64,000 bases of DNA, from NCBI RefSeq assembly GCF_000349945.1, contig NC_020516.1, positions 3,534,001 through 3,598,000 of the forward strand, written 5' to 3'. Shown here piece after piece: positions 15,820-24,618 of this stretch (position 1 is its first letter; each line of letters opens with the position of its first letter). Source of the DNA: Azoarcus sp. KH32C (GTDB lineage Bacteria; Pseudomonadota; Gammaproteobacteria; Burkholderiales; Rhodocyclaceae). The notes below the pieces were generated by a model that was not told where the DNA came from, searched no databases, and saw only the letters and a program-made list of their open reading frames with translations. The position numbers and the translations under genes were made by a program.

Positions 15820-15879
15820 CGTCCGATCGAGTCGGACAGCTGACCGAAAATCGGACGGTGGGCGTCCGATTTTCGGACG
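15820..15879. promoter_or_regulatory. activator sites (UAS) upstream of the activator gene
   Basis: The best site in the window is CGTCCGATTTTCGGACG (15863-15879), a palindrome with 7-bp arms. It lies inside a larger inverted repeat with 14-bp arms (15844-15857 and 15863-15876, 5-bp spacer). A further site, GTCCGA-TCGAG-TCGGAC, is at 15821-15837. They lie 80-140 bp upstream of the -24/-12 element. Confidence 0.7.
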
Positions 15880-15947
15880 ACGGAATCCGGATCGGACGCC
15901 CCTTCTCCATCCGAGCGAGATTCATGCCGGACGAGGCCCCGGACGAC

Positions 15948-15984
15948 GGCGCTCCGCTGCCCCCCTGTTGGCAGACGGAGCGCC
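15948..15984 (-). terminator. strong hairpin after the DUF1329 gene
   Basis: Perfect 9-bp arms GGCGCTCCG and CGGAGCGCC enclose a second stem CTGCC/GGCAG. There is no T-tract on the minus strand, so this may be a 3' stabilising hairpin or a Rho-assisted end of the transport operon. Confidence 0.5.
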
Positions 15985-16002
15985 GCCCCGCTTCATGCGG
16001 GC

Positions 16003-17307
16003 TTACTTGGCCCCGCCCGTGGCCACCTCTTCGAGCTTGCTCAAGGACACGTCCTTCTCCTTGACCCCCTTCGGGTTCGCCTTCATGTTCGACGACCAGG
16101 TCGTCGAGTGATTGCGCTTGACGTCGATGACGTGGCCGACGACCGGCATCACCGCCTTGTAGCCGTCCTCGCCGATGTCCGGGCGGTTCTGGAAGATCAT
16201 GAATTTCCAGAATTCGCCCTTCTGGTCATACATCTCACCGAGGTAGGGACGCGGGAAGTCGACTTCCATGTACACCACCTTCTTGCTATACGGATGCTCG
16301 GCCGGCGGCGTGCCTTCGACGACGTAGACTTCGCGCGGCTCCCACTCGATGTTCTTCGCAGGGAAGAAATACGGCGCCTCGGTCAGGCCGACCGACGGGA
16401 ACTCCGCTGGCGTGCCTTCCTTGCTCTTGTCGACGCTGACGTTGGGGCTGTGCGCGATCGCGAACACCCAGCGCTTGGCGACAAGCTTGTTGGCGCGGTA
16501 CTTCGTCGGGAAGGCGTCCCAGATATCCCAATCGTCATAGAGCTGATCGGTGCCGCCGATGGGGTCCATCCACGCGCCACCGGACAGGCGCCGGGTGCGC
16601 CGCACCGACTTCAGATAGGCCCAGGTGTCGTCCGGCTTGGCCGAAGTCGGTTCGTTGTAGCGGATCGAGAAGGTGCCGAGGCCGCGGATGTCCTGCGGGC
16701 TGGTCGCGAAGAGGTAGGTCTTCTGCGCGATGTCGCCATCGCCCTCGGCGATCGGCCCGCCGTCCAGACGCCCTTCCATGTAGTAGCGGCGCGACTGCCA
16801 GCGCTGCACGCGCTCGACGCCGGTCGAACCGCTGATGAAGACGAAGGAAATGTCGCGCAGGTCCATCGTCGCGCCGTAGGTCGCGGCGCGCAGGTTCCAG
16901 ATCACCTTGTCGCCGGCATTCGGGTCGTCGAGCTTGATCGACTCGGGCGGGAACAACATGCCCGCCTTCCAGCCGCTGACGGTGCGCGTCGCCGGGTCGA
17001 ACTTCACGTCCTTGGCGTATTCCTTGGTCGCCTGGACGTACTTCGGGTCCATCTCGATCTTCTTCGAGTGCGCGATCTTCATCGTCAGCCCGAAGTTCTT
17101 GATCATGTACTCGAGCTTCTCGGGGACCATGCTGGCGACGGTCTTGCCCTCGAAGGTCTCGTTCTTGATCTTGTCGTAGTTGTCCTTCGTGATCACGAAG
17201 CCGGGCTGCAGTTCGCCCGCGGCGGCGCTGCCCGCGAGCAAGGCGAGCCCGCCCGCGATGCCGAGCGCGCCGGCCGAGCGGCGCACGGTGCTGGATGATG
17301 CGTTCAT
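16003..17307 (-). CDS. DUF1329 family periplasmic/outer-membrane protein
   Basis: This 434-residue exported protein has a signal peptide at 1-30 (RRSAGALGIAGGLALLAGSAAAG). It belongs to the DUF1329 family, whose members are predicted to have a LolA/LolB-like fold. They occur beside DUF1302 barrels and RND pumps in clusters for steroids, terpenes and alkyl aromatics. No lipobox Cys is present. It is the last gene of the minus-strand operon that begins with the YCF48-like gene, 20 bases after the DUF1302 gene. A role in carrying hydrophobic substrate through the periplasm is an inference from this association. Confidence 0.85.
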   Translation of the reverse strand: MNASSSTVRRSAGALGIAGGLALLAGSAAAGELQPGFVITKDNYDKIKNETFEGKTVASMVPEKLEYMIKNFGLTMKIAHSKKIEMDPKYVQATKEYAKDVKFDPATRTVSGWKAGMLFPPESIKLDDPNAGDKVIWNLRAATYGATMDLRDISFVFISGSTGVERVQRWQSRRYYMEGRLDGGPIAEGDGDIAQKTYLFATSPQDIRGLGTFSIRYNEPTSAKPDDTWAYLKSVRRTRRLSGGAWMDPIGGTDQLYDDWDIWDAFPTKYRANKLVAKRWVFAIAHSPNVSVDKSKEGTPAEFPSVGLTEAPYFFPAKNIEWEPREVYVVEGTPPAEHPYSKKVVYMEVDFPRPYLGEMYDQKGEFWKFMIFQNRPDIGEDGYKAVMPVVGHVIDVKRNHSTTWSSNMKANPKGVKEKDVSLSKLEEVATGGAK

Positions 17308-17326
17308 CTCATGTCTCCTTTGGTGA

Positions 17327-18847
17327 TTAGAACTGACGGGTCAGGCGGAAAGTCAGCTGGTTGTTGTTGGCGAAGTAGCCGAAGAGCTGGGTCGAGCGGT
17401 TCGGATCGAGCAGGACAGTCGACTTGCCCGTGTTCCAGAAGAGGTCCGCCTCGATCTTGGCGCGCCAGTTGTCGCCGAGGACGAGGTCCACCGCCGGGAT
17501 CGCGAAACCGCCGCCGTGCGTCAGGTCGAAGCCGACCGCGAAGCTCGGGTTGATCGTGTCGCTCTTGTAGTTGAGGACCGTGAAGGCCGTGAGGATCGTG
17601 TTGTGCTCGGTGAGCGGCGCGCCGTAGGCGAAGAGCCGCGCAAGGTCCTCGCGCTCGCGGAAGTCTTGGATCCACGTATCAAAGAGCTGCACCGACGAGA
17701 ACGACGGCCGGTTGGTGCCGAGCAGCTTCTCGAAGTGGATGTTCTTGTCGGCGCGCAGCATCACCGTGACGACATCCTTCTGCTTGATGCCGTTCAGGCC
17801 CAGCAGCGGTCCGGTGCCGACGTTGTAGGCCTGGTTGATGGTGTAGGCGAGTTCCGCGCTCAGCACCGAATCGATCGGCGCCGAGTAGCCGCTGACGGTC
17901 GCGCCGATCACGTCGATCATCGGATGGATCAGGTCGAAGACCGGGCCCGTCGGCGCCTTCTTCCACGGATTCGCCACCGAGTTCGCGACCGGGTCGGCCG
18001 AGAAGGACTTGATGTAGGCGAGCGAGTAGTTCACCGGCCCGGCCGTGCCCGCCCAACGGATGCCACCGGTCACCTGGTCCTGGTCGCCCTTCGGATGGCT
18101 GCAGTCCTTCTTCGTGATCGCCGTCAGGTCGAAGCCGCGGTAGGGCTGGAAGAACCAGCGCCCGCCCTGGATATCGTAGGTGTTGCCGATGTCCTCGCAG
18201 CCGTCGAGACCCGGGCGCACGAAGGCATGCAGCTCGCCGTCAGCTTCCGGCACATCGACCTTCACCGACGCGAGCCACAGCGGCTTGCGCCACTCCTCGT
18301 TCTCGCCTTCGAAGAAGAGCCGCCACGACAGGTCGTAGCCATGCACGACATCCATCGCGTGGAAGAAGTCCGACTCGCCCCACACGATCTGCTGCCGGCC
18401 GAGGCGGAAGGTCGAGCGGTCGCCGACTTTGAACTCCCCCCAGAACTCGCGCATGTCGAGGCGGTTGTAGTTGTCGAGGATGTCGTGGTCGTCGCCGCCG
18501 GTCGTGCCGTTGGTCTTGCGCAAGCGCTCGAGGTCGCGCAGGTAGTCGGTCTTCGCCTCCTGGTCGGCGCGCGCGATCGCCTTCCACTTGATCGGTCCGG
18601 TCTGCGCGTCGGCGTCCAGCAGCAGCGAGCCGCGCAGCATCGACGCCTTGCCGCTGTCGTTGGCCTTGGTCTCGGGGATGTTCTGCAGGTTGAACGCCGC
18701 CCAGCCGCGGACGTAGCCGCCGAGGTGGAAGCTGTTGCCTGAGGAATCGCCTGACGCATCCGGTTCCTCGGCGAACGCGGCGCCCGCGTGGATCGCCGAC
18801 AGCACGGCAGCGCTGACGGCCAGCCTGCGGACCTTGTGGTTTTTCAT
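17327..18847 (-). CDS. DUF1302 family outer-membrane barrel protein
   Basis: This 506-residue protein has a signal peptide (MKNHKVRRLAVSAAVLSAIHAGAAFAEE) and a body rich in alternating strands, ending in Phe (LTFRLTRQF) as outer-membrane barrels do. It fits the DUF1302 family. The start at MKNHKV is chosen because GGAGGGAG stands 5 bases upstream. Family members accompany DUF1329 proteins and RND exporters in hydrophobic-compound loci. It probably lets the ketone or its parent compound through the outer membrane, or forms the outer part of an export path. Direction of transport cannot be read from sequence. Confidence 0.85.
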   Translation of the reverse strand: MKNHKVRRLAVSAAVLSAIHAGAAFAEEPDASGDSSGNSFHLGGYVRGWAAFNLQNIPETKANDSGKASMLRGSLLLDADAQTGPIKWKAIARADQEAKTDYLRDLERLRKTNGTTGGDDHDILDNYNRLDMREFWGEFKVGDRSTFRLGRQQIVWGESDFFHAMDVVHGYDLSWRLFFEGENEEWRKPLWLASVKVDVPEADGELHAFVRPGLDGCEDIGNTYDIQGGRWFFQPYRGFDLTAITKKDCSHPKGDQDQVTGGIRWAGTAGPVNYSLAYIKSFSADPVANSVANPWKKAPTGPVFDLIHPMIDVIGATVSGYSAPIDSVLSAELAYTINQAYNVGTGPLLGLNGIKQKDVVTVMLRADKNIHFEKLLGTNRPSFSSVQLFDTWIQDFREREDLARLFAYGAPLTEHNTILTAFTVLNYKSDTINPSFAVGFDLTHGGGFAIPAVDLVLGDNWRAKIEADLFWNTGKSTVLLDPNRSTQLFGYFANNNQLTFRLTRQF

Positions 18848-18969
18848 GAGTCTCCCTCCTGTTGTAGTGAGTGTGGGCACGGCATGTCTCCTCCGCGCGG
18901 CCGCAGGGGTCTGCGGCCGACGGTCGTTGAAACGCTTGTAGGGATTGGTAATCCGGGTCGGGATTGGGG

Positions 18970-21378
18970 TCAGGCGACGCTGGCGACCAGCGCGGGCTCC
19001 GATTCAACGGGCGCGGGTTCGTCGGCGAGTTCGATCGGGTGGCGCTTGGAGCCGACGATGAACTCGGGGCGGAAGATGTAGACCAGGGCCGGCATCAGGA
19101 ACAGCGCGGACGTCGCCGAGATGAAGAGCCAGATCGCGATCAACACGCCCATGTCGGCCTGCAGCCGCAGCGAGGACATACTCCACAGGATCACGCTGGT
19201 GATCAGCGTCAGTGCCGTGATCAGCACGCCCTTGCCGGCGCTCGCGATCGACTTCGCGATTGCGCGGCCGACGTCGCGATGATGGTGCAGCTCCTCGCGG
19301 ATGCCATCGACGATGTAGAAGGTGTAATCAACGCCCAAGCCGATGCCGAGCGCGACGACCGGCAGCGTGTTGATGTTCATGCCGATGCCCTTCCAGGCCA
19401 TGTAGCTGAAGGTCAGCGTGTTCGACAGCAGCACCGGGATCATGAAGAACACGCCTGCGACCAGCGACCGGTAGGTCACCATGCAGCACACGACCAGCAC
19501 TAGCAGCGCGAAGGCGATCGCCTCGATCTGGCCGTTGAGGATCACCTCATTGACCGCCGCCAGCACGCCGACGAGACCGCCCGCCAGCATGAACTGCGCG
19601 TTCTCCAGTGGATGCTGCGCGATGTAGTCCTTCACGCGTGCAATCGCGGTACGGATCGTCTCGCCTTGGTGATCGCGGAAGAACAGCGTCACCGCGCCGT
19701 TGAGCGCCTGCGCGTCGGCAAAGCGGTCCATGTCGCCGGGATCCGCGCCCGACACGAACATATAGACCAGCTCGCCGTTCTCGTTGGCGGTGTTGCCAAG
19801 CTCCTGGTAGCGCGCATTGCCTTCGCGGATCACGCGCTTGACCGCCGGCAGGATGTCCGCGAGCGAGATGCTGCCGCCGACCTCGGGCTGCGCCTCCATG
19901 TACTTCTGGAAGCGTTCCATGCCTTCGAGCACTGCCGGCTCCTTCAGCGCGCCTTCCTGCTTGCCGCCGACGACGACGAACATCCGGTCCGAGCCCTGGA
20001 ACTTCTTGTTGATCGCGGTGGCGTCCTGGTTGTAGGTCGAATCCGGCCACAGGATCGGCGAACCCGGGTTCGCGTCGCCGACCTTGAGCTTGAACGCATA
20101 CAGCCCGGACACGGCGAAGATCACCAGCGCCCCGAGCGCCACGCCGAAGCGCGCCTTTGACGTCACGATCGACGAGCACAGGTTCAGAATCCAGCGCAGC
20201 ACCGGCATGATGTTGATCGGATGCGCGTGACGCTTCTTCAGCCCGCACCACGACAGCAGCACCGGCGTCAGCACCAGCGCGCTGACCATGATCGACAGGA
20301 TCCACACCGTGCCGATGTAGGAGATCTTCTCCAGCATCGGGATCGGCGTCAGCGCGACGACCAGCACGCAGCCCGCGTCGGCGACCACCGCCAGCATCCC
20401 GGGCTTGAAGAGATTCAGCAGGCTCGCCTTGGCCGCCGCGGCGGTGCTCGACGCGCCCGCCGCGACCTCGTCGTCGAAGCGCGACACGAGTTGCACCGAG
20501 TTCGACACCGCCTGCGCGGTGATCAGGAAGGCCACGACGATCACCAGCGGATCGAGGTGGAAGCCCATCAGCTTGGCCGCACCGAGCGCCCAGGTCGCGC
20601 TGACGATACCGGTCACGAGCGGCAGCAGCGTACCGTGCCAGGTGCGCGTAATCAGCAACAGCAACAGCACCAGCGACGCGACCGTGATGAGGAAGATCTG
20701 GACCGTCTCGGTCAGGTAGTAATTGACGAGCCCGTACAGGATCGGCTCGCCGACCACGCGCACCAGCACCCCGTCGCCGCGCGCCTGGTCGGCAATCTCG
20801 GCGATCTGGCGATAGGCCTTCAGGTAATCGACCGCGCCATCGGTGAAGTCCGCCGTGATCAGCGTCGCCTTCATGTCGATCGAGACATACGGTCCGTAGA
20901 CCAACGGATTGTTCAACACCGCCTCGCGCAGCACGCCGATCGCCGCGTCGTTCTTCGGCAGGTTCGGCCACATCAGCGGCCGCGACTCGATGCCCTCGGT
21001 CGACGCGCGCACCTCCTTCATCTTCTTCGACGCGAGCGAGACGATCTGGTAGTTATCGACGCCCTCGACCTTCTGCAGCGCCTGCGTGATCTGCTGCACC
21101 TTGCGCAGCAGCGTCATGTTGAACACGTCGCCCTGCTCCACCTCGAGCATGATGCTGACCATGTTCGAGCCGCCGAAGGTCTGCTTGAAGCGGTTGTTCA
21201 CCTCGACGTAGGGATGGTTCTTCGGCAGCAAGTCGCTGAAGACCGTCTTCACCTCGATGTGCGCGGCGAGATAGCCCATCGCCGCCGTGATGCCGGCGAT
21301 CACGAACAGCACCGACACCCGCCGTCGCAGGATGAGGTCGATGAAGCGTTCGAGCGCCCTGAACGTTGCGTTTTTCAT
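18970..21378 (-). CDS. RND (MMPL/HAE-type) transporter
   Basis: This 802-residue inner-membrane protein has a first helix near residue 20, a large periplasmic loop (HIEVKTVFSDLLPKNHPYVEV onward), a block of five helices, and the same arrangement repeated in the second half. That is the twofold RND layout with 12 predicted helices. It resembles hydrophobe/amphiphile exporters of the MMPL group and not tripartite AcrB pumps, which are about 1,040 residues. It sits between the YCF48-like and DUF1302 genes, 30 bases after the former. No adaptor or TolC-like gene is present, so YCF48, DUF1302 and DUF1329 proteins may serve as partners. The substrate is probably the aromatic ketone or its precursor. 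Confidence 0.88.
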   Translation of the reverse strand: MKNATFRALERFIDLILRRRVSVLFVIAGITAAMGYLAAHIEVKTVFSDLLPKNHPYVEVNNRFKQTFGGSNMVSIMLEVEQGDVFNMTLLRKVQQITQALQKVEGVDNYQIVSLASKKMKEVRASTEGIESRPLMWPNLPKNDAAIGVLREAVLNNPLVYGPYVSIDMKATLITADFTDGAVDYLKAYRQIAEIADQARGDGVLVRVVGEPILYGLVNYYLTETVQIFLITVASLVLLLLLITRTWHGTLLPLVTGIVSATWALGAAKLMGFHLDPLVIVVAFLITAQAVSNSVQLVSRFDDEVAAGASSTAAAAKASLLNLFKPGMLAVVADAGCVLVVALTPIPMLEKISYIGTVWILSIMVSALVLTPVLLSWCGLKKRHAHPINIMPVLRWILNLCSSIVTSKARFGVALGALVIFAVSGLYAFKLKVGDANPGSPILWPDSTYNQDATAINKKFQGSDRMFVVVGGKQEGALKEPAVLEGMERFQKYMEAQPEVGGSISLADILPAVKRVIREGNARYQELGNTANENGELVYMFVSGADPGDMDRFADAQALNGAVTLFFRDHQGETIRTAIARVKDYIAQHPLENAQFMLAGGLVGVLAAVNEVILNGQIEAIAFALLVLVVCCMVTYRSLVAGVFFMIPVLLSNTLTFSYMAWKGIGMNINTLPVVALGIGLGVDYTFYIVDGIREELHHHRDVGRAIAKSIASAGKGVLITALTLITSVILWSMSSLRLQADMGVLIAIWLFISATSALFLMPALVYIFRPEFIVGSKRHPIELADEPAPVESEPALVASVA

Positions 21379-21410
21379 AGTTGATTCCTCTGACGCATGG
21401 AAGGGAGGGC

Positions 21411-22448
21411 TTACTCGCGCCCGTAGATGCTGAGGCGGCCGTCGTCGATCACCGCGAGGTTCGCGCCGGCCAGGAAGAAGCGCTCACCGGACTTCACGAT
21501 CTGCGTGCGCCACGACAGGTCCTGCTCGGAGATGCGGCCACCTTTCCAGCTGCCGCCGTCGGCCGTGCCTTCGACGCGCACGCCCTTGTCGCCCACCGCG
21601 AGCCAGCGCGCTCCGTCCCAGACGACACCGTTCAGGTGCTCCACCGTCACGCGCGGCGCCTGCTTCCAGCTCGCTCCGCCGTCCGCGGTCACCAGCACCA
21701 CGCCCGACAGACCCACTGCGACGCCGTGCTGCGCATCGCGGAACTGCACGGACATCAGGCTCGACTTCACCGGGCTCGCCATCGGCGCCCAGCTCGCACC
21801 GCCGTCCCGCGTGCGCAGCATCTGGCCAAACTCACCGACCATCCAGCCGTCCTCGCCGAGGAAGAACACGTCGTTCCAGGCCTGATCCTTCTCCGGCATC
21901 GCCCGCGTCCAGGTTTCCCCGAAGTCGCGCGTCAGCAGCACCGCGCCGACTTCGCCGACCGCCCAAGCGACGCCGCCCGGATAGGCGCGGACCTGCAGCA
22001 GTTTGTTTGCGACATCCGAGCGCGGCACCTGCACTTCGTGCCAGCTCGCGCCGCCGTCGGAGGTGACGATCACCGTCCCCGCATTACCGACGGCAACCGC
22101 CCGCTTGTCGTCCCACGCCGAGATCGCCTGAAGGTGCGCCAACGCCTTGTTCGGCTGGATCGTCCAGGTCTTGCCGCCGTCGTCGCTGCGCACGATCTTG
22201 CCGTAGTAGCCGACCGCCCAGGCAACCGAAGGCGACGGCGTCGCGACGCCGTAGAACACGTCGCGACGCTCGATCGCCGGCGCCTGCAGCATGGCGATCT
22301 GGGGCTCCCATTTGACGAAGAACGCTGCATACATGAGGCCGCCGATGATCAGCAGCGGCAGCGTCGACAGGACGGCCCCCGAAATACCGCGGGCACTGCG
22401 ATTGAGAGAAAGGGTCGCGCTAGTCATGACAGCTTTCCGCCAGATCAT
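21411..22448 (-). CDS. YCF48-like beta-propeller protein, membrane anchored
   Basis: This 345-residue protein starts MIWRKAVMTS after the ribosome site GGAGGG. It has one N-terminal membrane helix (LSTLPLLIIGGLMYAAFF) and then repeated blades of the YCF48/BNR type (AWAVGYYGKIVRSDDGGKTW, AVAVGNAGTVIVTSDGGASW, GWMVGEFGQMLRTRDGGASW). Five to six repeats can be counted, giving a periplasmic propeller. Such proteins often sit with RND transporters and DUF1302/DUF1329 proteins. It is the first gene of the transport operon, with a leader of about 230 bases from the -24/-12 promoter. A later start at MTSATL is possible. Confidence 0.85.
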   Translation of the reverse strand: MIWRKAVMTSATLSLNRSARGISGAVLSTLPLLIIGGLMYAAFFVKWEPQIAMLQAPAIERRDVFYGVATPSPSVAWAVGYYGKIVRSDDGGKTWTIQPNKALAHLQAISAWDDKRAVAVGNAGTVIVTSDGGASWHEVQVPRSDVANKLLQVRAYPGGVAWAVGEVGAVLLTRDFGETWTRAMPEKDQAWNDVFFLGEDGWMVGEFGQMLRTRDGGASWAPMASPVKSSLMSVQFRDAQHGVAVGLSGVVLVTADGGASWKQAPRVTVEHLNGVVWDGARWLAVGDKGVRVEGTADGGSWKGGRISEQDLSWRTQIVKSGERFFLAGANLAVIDDGRLSIYGRE

Positions 22449-22687
22449 GCCGAAACCCTCCGCGGCACCACCCCACCGCCCCCTGCGCCGGCACTCGCCG
22501 ACACCGCGATCGACCGTTGTCTCCAAGCATTTCTCTTCCTTTTGTCCGGGGAGCCCGTACCGCGCGGCGGACGGCGTCCGATGCGCGCGCAGCAAGTCCC
22601 GCATTTCGTTTTTTACGGGGTGCAAACACCCCTGCTTCGCGTCGCGACGGAAGACCGACATCCGCCAGCGGGCCGCGACGAGCGTTC

Positions 22688-22703
22688 AGCAAAATGGGTG
22701 CCA
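22688..22703 (-). promoter_or_regulatory. sigma-54 promoter of the transport operon
   Basis: The minus strand reads TGGCACCCATTTTGCT, with GG-N10-GC and full TGGCAC and TTGC boxes. Adjacent upstream DNA (22704-22755) is AT-rich and could hold an IHF site. Confidence 0.85.
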
Positions 22704-22757
22704 GCAAAAATAAGCAAATAAACAGCTGATTTTTATGAATATTTTATGAGACAGAAA

Positions 22758-22774
22758 TTGCTGCGTAGCAGCAA
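22758..22774. promoter_or_regulatory. perfect 17-bp palindrome, unknown operator
   Basis: TTGCTGCGTAGCAGCAA has 7-bp arms around GTA. It differs from the GTCCGA-type sites and lies between the two divergent sigma-54 promoters. It may bind a second regulator or be a chance palindrome. Confidence 0.4.
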
Positions 22775-22786
22775 GAAATAGCGAGG

Positions 22787-22978
22787 CGTCCGGATATCCT
22801 CCTGCGCAGCGGCCGGCTATCGGACTGAAAGACATCCGGGCGACGGACGTCATGCGGCCAATGAACGGACGATTCCGATGGATTACTGCGATCCGGACGA
22901 GGCGCCCGATATTCGAACCCGCGCCGTCCGCCGTCGTCCGATCTCGCGACTCGCACGCCGGACGGGGCTGGCCGTCCG
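22787..22978. promoter_or_regulatory. cluster of GTCCG/CGGAC activator half-sites
   Basis: At least seven GTCCG or CGGAC elements occur here, including GTCCGATCTCGCGAC (22936-22950), ATCGGAC near 22820, CGGACGATTCCGAT near 22866, and a 7-bp-arm inverted repeat CGGACGG/CCGTCCG (22959-22978). The cluster lies between the divergent -24/-12 promoters and could serve both. No long gene is supported in 22449-23099. Confidence 0.55.
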
Positions 22979-23038
22979 CCAATCCGGCCACACCATCAAA
23001 TCATTGAATAGACGGGATAAATTTCGAACCCTTCCCGA

Positions 23039-23054
23039 TGGCATCGTATTTGCT
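23039..23054 (+). promoter_or_regulatory. sigma-54 promoter of the CoA-transferase/thiolase/ligase operon
   Basis: TGGCATCGTATTTGCT has GG-N10-GC with TGGCA and TTGC intact. The predicted start of transcription near 23065 leaves a leader of about 35 bases before the GTG start. Confidence 0.82.
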
Positions 23055-23099
23055 GAATGGGGGGACGACTCAGCCACCGATCAATGAGGAGGATTCGCA

Positions 23100-23822
23100 G
23101 TGTCATTCAACAAAATATTCCTGACGCCCGAGGCGGCGCTCGCGGACATCCTCCGCGACGACCTCGTGCTCATGGCGGGGGGGTTCGGCGTGTGCGGCAT
23201 TCCGTCCGCGCTGATCGACGTGATCCTGGATTCGGGCGTCAAGGGCCTGACAGTCATCTCGAACAACCCCGGCGCGGACGGCCACGGCCTCGGCAAACTC
23301 TTCAAGAGCCGCCAGGTGCGCAAGCTGATCTGCTCCTATGCCGGCGACAACGCCCTCTTCGCGCAGCAATATATGGCGGGCGAAGTCGAAGTCGAGTTCA
23401 ACCCGCAGGGCACGCTCGCGGAACGCATCCGCGCGGGCGGCGCCGGCATCCCGGCCTTCTACACCCGTACCGGCGTCGGCACGGTCATCGCGCGAGGCAA
23501 GCCGACCGCCGAGTTCGACGGCAAGACCTATCTCATGGAGCGCGGCCTGCGCGCGGACCTCGCACTGATCCATGCGTGGAAGGGCGACACTGAAGGCAAT
23601 CTGCAGTACCGGATGACCGCGCGGAACTTCAACCCGCCGATGGCGACGGCCGCCGCGATGACGGTCGCCGAGGTCGAGAACCTCGTGTCGCCCGGTCTGC
23701 TCGACCCGGACCACATCGTCACGCCTGGCATCTTCGTCAACCGCATCGTCGCCGTCCCCGGTGCCTCCAAACACATCGAACAACGCACCGTGCGTCCGCG
23801 CCCGATGCACATCGAGGAGTAA
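23100..23822 (+). CDS. 3-oxoacid CoA-transferase, subunit A
   Basis: This 240-residue protein is the A subunit of a family I CoA-transferase. Family signs are the N-terminal DDLVLMAGGFGVCGIPSALI with its Gly-rich loop and the FNPQGTLAERIRAGGAG segment. It starts with GTG, 7 bases after GAGGAGG. It precedes the B subunit by 3 bases. Together they would move CoA from succinyl-CoA to a beta-keto acid such as benzoylacetate or acetoacetate, the product expected from the carboxylase. The specificity cannot be read from sequence; PcaI/ScoA-like alternatives exist. Confidence 0.9.
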   Translation: MSFNKIFLTPEAALADILRDDLVLMAGGFGVCGIPSALIDVILDSGVKGLTVISNNPGADGHGLGKLFKSRQVRKLICSYAGDNALFAQQYMAGEVEVEFNPQGTLAERIRAGGAGIPAFYTRTGVGTVIARGKPTAEFDGKTYLMERGLRADLALIHAWKGDTEGNLQYRMTARNFNPPMATAAAMTVAEVENLVSPGLLDPDHIVTPGIFVNRIVAVPGASKHIEQRTVRPRPMHIEE

Positions 23823-23825
23823 GCC

Positions 23826-24461
23826 ATGCCCTGGACCCGAGAAGAAATGGCCGCACGCGCGGCCGCCGAACTGCGCAACGGCTTCTACGTGAACCTCGGC
23901 ATCGGCATCCCGACGCTCGTCGCCAACTGCGTGCCCAAAGGCATGTCGGTCCAGTTCCAGAGCGAAAACGGCATGCTCGGCATGGGCCCCTTCCCGTTCG
24001 AAGGCGAGGAAGACGCCGACCTCATCAACGCCGGCAAGCAGACCATCACGACCCTGCCCACGACCAGCTTCTTCGACAGCGCCGCCTCCTTCGGCATGAT
24101 CCGCGGCGGCCACATCCAGCTCGCGATCCTCGGCGCGCTGCAGGTGTCGGCGAAAGGCGACCTCGCGAACTGGACCGTGCCGGGCAAGATGGTCAAAGGC
24201 ATCGGCGGCGCGATGGACCTCGTCGCCGGCGTCGAGCGCGTGATCGTGCTGATGGAGCACACCGCCAAGGGCGAACCGAAAATCCTCGAGGAATGCACGC
24301 TGCCGCTGACCGGCGCACGCGTCGTCAACAAGATCGTCACCGACCTGTGCGTCTTCGACGTCGGTCCACAGGGGCTGACGCTCACGGAGCTCGCGCCCGA
24401 CACAACGATCGACGAGATCCACGAGCGCACCGCCGCGCCCTTCCGGGTCGCACTGCAATAA
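23826..24461 (+). CDS. 3-oxoacid CoA-transferase, subunit B
   Basis: This 211-residue B subunit carries the catalytic Glu in QSENGMLGMGP (about residue 47), the residue that forms the glutamyl-CoA intermediate. GIGIPTLVAN and GGAMDLVAGVERVIVLMEHT are further family marks. ATG follows the A subunit by three bases. The pair belongs to the sigma-54-driven operon with thiolase and ligase. A 157-base gap with hairpins separates it from the thiolase gene. Confidence 0.9.
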   Translation: MPWTREEMAARAAAELRNGFYVNLGIGIPTLVANCVPKGMSVQFQSENGMLGMGPFPFEGEEDADLINAGKQTITTLPTTSFFDSAASFGMIRGGHIQLAILGALQVSAKGDLANWTVPGKMVKGIGGAMDLVAGVERVIVLMEHTAKGEPKILEECTLPLTGARVVNKIVTDLCVFDVGPQGLTLTELAPDTTIDEIHERTAAPFRVALQ

Positions 24462-24485
24462 GACGGCCTCTAATCCCTTTTTTCC

Positions 24486-24568
24486 GCGGAAACGCGCGGT
24501 ATCCGGTGCAGGATCTCGCAGATCTCCTCCAACCTCTCCTCTTCACCGGAAGCGTTTCCGCGCTTTTT
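24486..24568 (+). terminator. long-range hairpin with T-tract inside the operon
   Basis: GCGGAAACGC (24486-24495) is fully complementary to GCGTTTCCGC (24552-24561), followed by GCTTTTT. The 56-base loop is large for an intrinsic terminator, so partial termination or mRNA processing between CoA-transferase and thiolase genes is the likely effect. A second small inverted repeat, GCGGAC/GTCCGC, lies just after it. Confidence 0.4.
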
Positions 24569-24618
24569 ACACCCGACGGCGGACACCCCGTCCGCATCGA
24601 AAATAACGGAGACATTTC

